DNA from: Phytophthora sp. 'mugwort'
Lineage: Eukaryota > Oomycota > Peronosporomycetes > Peronosporales > Peronosporaceae
Reading direction: 5' to 3'
Length of the DNA stretch: 64,000 nucleotides
Assembly (NCBI GenBank): GCA_033558025.1
Contig: JAUCEF010000005.1
Span: forward strand, 5,084,001-5,148,000
Shown: positions 60,978 to 64,000 of the stretch, piece after piece
How positions within the stretch are numbered: the first letter of the stretch is position 1
Layout of the letters: each line of letters starts with the position of its first letter
The notes under the pieces: generated by a model
Seen by the model: only the letters and a program-made list of their open reading frames with translations
Told to the model about the DNA's origin: nothing
Database searches by the model: none
Translations under genes and position numbers: made by a program

Positions 60978-61050
60978 TTCCCAAACCGGGACTCGAACCC
61001 GGGTCGCGTGGGTGAAAGCCACGTATCCTAACCGCCTAGACTATTTGGGA
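60978..61050 (-). tRNA. tRNA-Glu(UUC), intact, unit 175
   Basis: Intact copy. Haplotype ACCACG. Confidence 0.96.
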
Positions 61051-61330
61051 GCACCTCGCTTAGCCAACCCAAAACACAAACACGCTCTTTACGCTACCGC
61101 TGCCTGGGATGAACGCACATCACAAGCACTTCCACCTCTGCTATCGCGCCGCGCACCTGCTGAGAACACATACACGTCCGTACAGTCGACACCGGCCCGA
61201 ATCGGCCTCGTCAACGACGTATCATTACCACGCCCTCACCAAGACAACGCATACCTGCCACGCACTTTCCACAGCTGCAGTGCATTCTGAGTATAGCAAG
61301 AGCGAGTAGAGTAACGACAGAAAAGCAAAA

Positions 61331-61403
61331 TTCCCAAACCGGGACTCGAACCCGGGTCGCGTGGGTGAAAGCCACGTATCCTAACCGCCTAGACTATTTG
61401 GGA
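61331..61403 (-). tRNA. tRNA-Glu(UUC), intact, unit 176
   Basis: Intact copy. Haplotype ACCGCG. Confidence 0.96.
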
Positions 61404-61683
61404 GCACCTCGCTTAGCCAACCCAAAACACAAACACGCTCTTTACGCTACCGCTGCCTGGGATGAACGCACATCACAAGCACTTCCACCTCTGCTATCGC
61501 GCCGCGCACCTGCTGAGAACACATACACGTCCGTACAGTCGACACCGGCCCGAATCGGCCTCGTCAACGACGTATCATTACCACGCCCTCACCAAGACAA
61601 CGCATACCTGCCACGCACTTTCCGCAGCTGCAGTGCATTCTGAGTATAGCAAGAGCGAGTAGAGTAACGACAGAAAAGCAAAA

Positions 61684-61756
61684 TTCCCAAACCGGGACTC
61701 GAACCCGGGTCGCGTGGGTGAAAGCCACGTATCCTAACCGCCTAGACTATTTGGGA
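61684..61756 (-). tRNA. tRNA-Glu(UUC), intact, unit 177
   Basis: Intact copy. Haplotype ACCGCG. Confidence 0.96.
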
Positions 61757-62036
61757 GCACCTCGCTTAGCCAACCCAAAACACAAACACGCTCTTTACGC
61801 TACCGCTGCCTGGGATGAACGCACATCACAAGCACTTCCACCTCTGCTATCGCGCCGCGCACCTGCTGAGAACACATACACGTCCGTACAGTCGACACCG
61901 GCCCGAATCGGCCTCGTCAACGACGTATCATTACCACGCCCTCACCAAGACAACGCATACCTGCCACGCACTTTCCGCAGCTGCAGTGCATTCTGAGTAT
62001 AGCAAGAGCGAGTAGAGTAACGACAGAAAAGCAAAA

Positions 62037-62100
62037 TTCCCAAACCGGGACTCGAACCCGGGTCGCGTGGGTGAATCCTAACCGCCTAGACTATTTGGGA
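62037..62100 (-). pseudogene. tRNA-Glu, 9-bp deletion, unit 178
   Basis: Haplotype ACCACG. Confidence 0.9.
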
Positions 62101-62380
62101 GCACCTCGCTTAGCCAACCCAAAACACAAACACGCTCTTTACGCTACCGCTGCCTGGGATGAACGCACATCACAAGCACTTCCACCTCTGCTATCGCGCC
62201 GCGCACCTGCTGAGAACACATACACGTCCGTACAGTCGACACCGGCCCGAATCGGCCTCGTCAACGACGTATCATTACCACGCCCTCACCAAGACAACGC
62301 ATACCTGCCACGCACTTTCCACAGCTGCAGTGCATTCTGAGTATAGCAAGAGCGAGTAGAGTAACGACAGAAAAGCAAAA

Positions 62381-62453
62381 TTCCCAAACCGGGACTCGAA
62401 CCCGGGTCGCGTGGGTGAAAGCCACGTATCCTAACCGCCTAGACTATTTGGGA
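62381..62453 (-). tRNA. tRNA-Glu(UUC), intact, unit 179
   Basis: Intact copy. Haplotype ACCGCA, matching units 92 and 95. Confidence 0.96.
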
Positions 62454-62733
62454 GCACCTCGCTTAGCCAACCCAAAACACAAACACGCTCTTTACGCTAC
62501 CGCTGCCTGGGATGAACGCACATCACAAGCACTTCCACCTCTGCTATCGCGCCGCGCACCTGCTGAGAACACATACACGTCCGTACAGTCGACACCGGCC
62601 CGAATCGGCCTCGTCAACGACGTATCATTACCACGCCCTCACCAAGACAACGCATACCTGCCACGCACTTTCCGCAGCTGCAGTGCATTCTAAGTATAGC
62701 AAGAGCGAGTAGAGTAACGACAGAAAAGCAAAA

Positions 62734-62806
62734 TTCCCAAACCGGGACTCGAACCCGGGTCGCGTGGGTGAAAGCCACGTATCCTAACCGCCTAGACTAT
62801 TTGGGA
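62734..62806 (-). tRNA. tRNA-Glu(UUC), intact, unit 180
   Basis: Intact copy, the last in the window. Haplotype GCCACG with CCTCATCAAG, matching units 93 and 96. Confidence 0.96.
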
Positions 62807-63086
62807 GCACCTCGCTTAGCCAACCCAGAACACAAACACGCTCTTTACGCTACCGCTGCCTGGGATGAACGCACATCACAAGCACTTCCACCTCTGCTAT
62901 CGCGCCGCGCACCTGCTGAGAACACATACACGTCCGTACAGTCGACACCGGCCCGAATCGGCCTCGTCAACGACGTATCATTACCACGCCCTCATCAAGA
63001 CAACGCATACCTGCCACGCACTTTCCACAGCTGCAGTGCATTCTGAGTATAGCAAGAGCGAGTAGAGTAACGACAGAAAAGCAAAA

Positions 63087-63838
63087 TTCCCAAACCGGGA
63101 CTCGAACCCGGGTCGCGTGGGTGAATCCTAACCGCCTAGACTATTTGGGAGCACCTCGCTTAGCCAACCCAAAACACAAACACGCTCTTTACGCTACCGC
63201 TGCCTGGGATGAACGCACATCACAAGCACTTCCACCTCTGCTATCGCGCCGCGCACCTGCTGAGAACACATACACGTCCGTACAGTCGACACCGGCCCGA
63301 ATCGGCCTCGTCAACGACGTATCATTACCACGCCCTCACCAAGACAACGCATACCTGCCACGCACTTTCCGCAGCTGCAGTGCATTCTAAGTATAGCAAG
63401 AGCGAGTAGAGTAACGACAGAAAAGCAAAATTCCCAAACCGGGACTCGAACCCGGGTCGCGTGGGTGAATCCTAACCGCCTAGACTATTTGGGAGCACCT
63501 CGCTTAGCCAACCCAGAACACAAACACGCTCTTTACGCTACCGCTGCCTGGGATGAACGCACATCACAAGCACTTCCACCTCTGCTATCGCGCCGCGCAC
63601 CTGCTGAGAACACATACACGTCCGTACAGTCGACACCGGCCCGAATCGGCCTCGTCAACGACGTATCATTACCACGCCCTCACCAAGACAACGCATACCT
63701 GCCACGCACTTTCCGCAGCTGCAGTGCATTCTGAGTATAGCAAGAGCGAGTAGAGTAACGACAGAAAAGCAAAATTCCCAAACCGGGACTCGAACCCGGG
63801 TCGCGTGGGTGAATCCTAACCGCCTAGACTATTTGGGA
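63087..63838 (-). pseudogene. Three tRNA-Glu copies with the 9-bp deletion, units 181-183
   Basis: Starts at 63087, 63431 and 63775. Haplotypes ACCGCA, GCCGCG, then ACC with the rest cut off at the window edge. The order 179-182 repeats units 95-98. Confidence 0.9.
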
Positions 63839-64000
63839 GCACCTCGCTTAGCCAACCCAAAACACAAACACGCTCTTTACGCTACCGCTGCCTGGGATGA
63901 ACGCACATCACAAGCACTTCCACCTCTGCTATCGCGCCGCGCACCTGCTGAGAACACATACACGTCCGTACAGTCGACACCGGCCCGAATCGGCCTCGTC

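Larger units (their letters stand above)
449..64000 (-). repeat. Tandem array of tRNA-Glu units (183 tRNA loci), open at the right edge
   Basis: Units are 353 bp (intact anticodon arm) or 344 bp (9-bp deletion), with 339 or 348 bp where the T-arm lesion is present. All have the same orientation. Of 183 loci, 67 have a complete anticodon arm (66 of these fully intact) and 116 carry the 9-bp deletion. Units are numbered 1 to 183 by tRNA locus, and each spacer is assigned to the tRNA on its left. The spacer haplotype code used in the other entries gives six sites at unit-1 positions: 705 (A/G), 825 (C/T), 845 (T/C), 904 (G/A), 911 (C/T), 922 (G/A, or X for the change of GA at 922-923 to AT). Seven units also carry single-base deletions: two in spacers (near 20,190 and 20,877) and five in the A4 run before the tRNA (units 71, 72, 110, 142, 144). 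The tRNA part is almost free of private substitutions, while the spacer sites recur in many combinations. Confidence 0.97.

Noticed and set aside
611..64000. CRISPR array
   Set aside because: The repeats are 344-353 bp with a conserved tRNA and near-identical spacers, the opposite of short repeats with unique spacers.

Overview
The window is almost entirely one tandem array. About 440 bp of single-copy sequence at the left edge (1 to ~448) is followed by ~63.5 kb of head-to-tail repeats that run off the right edge at 64,000. Each unit is a tRNA locus on the minus strand plus a 280-bp spacer. I count 183 tRNA loci. The count is consistent: 67 units of 353 bp plus 115 complete units of 344 bp, minus 8 x 5 bp and 7 x 1 bp of small deletions, gives exactly the 63,164 bp between the first and last loci.

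The parent gene is a textbook eukaryotic-type nuclear tRNA-Glu(UUC): 73 nt, four arms, A box, perfect B box, no encoded CCA, and T4-GC-T4 directly after the discriminator base, as expected for RNA polymerase III. This makes the source a eukaryote. I cannot name the lineage. Entamoeba is the best-known precedent for genome-scale tRNA tandem arrays, but its arrays are AT-rich and this one is not.

There are three tRNA states. (i) 66 loci are intact. (ii) 109 loci share one identical 9-bp deletion that removes the 5' strand of the anticodon stem and the first anticodon base, but leaves both Pol III promoter boxes. (iii) 8 loci carry a T-arm lesion (5-bp deletion plus one substitution in the B box): 7 on top of the 9-bp deletion and 1 with an intact anticodon arm. 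The T-arm lesion occurs only to the right of 36,019.

The spacer carries a few biallelic or triallelic sites. I label each unit with a six-letter haplotype, defined in the array entry. Read this way, the array has higher-order structure: 687 to 697-bp dimers, 1,032 to 1,050-bp trimers, and a large duplication of 32 units (36,019-47,127) against 36 units (47,128-59,588). It also has a distinct left-end domain (611-5,453) marked by a GTTAAC site. This pattern points to unequal exchange and gene conversion.

I see no protein-coding gene in the array. The left flank holds remains of an unrecognised protein in two overlapping frames. No other RNA gene, insertion sequence, CRISPR array or origin was recognised.
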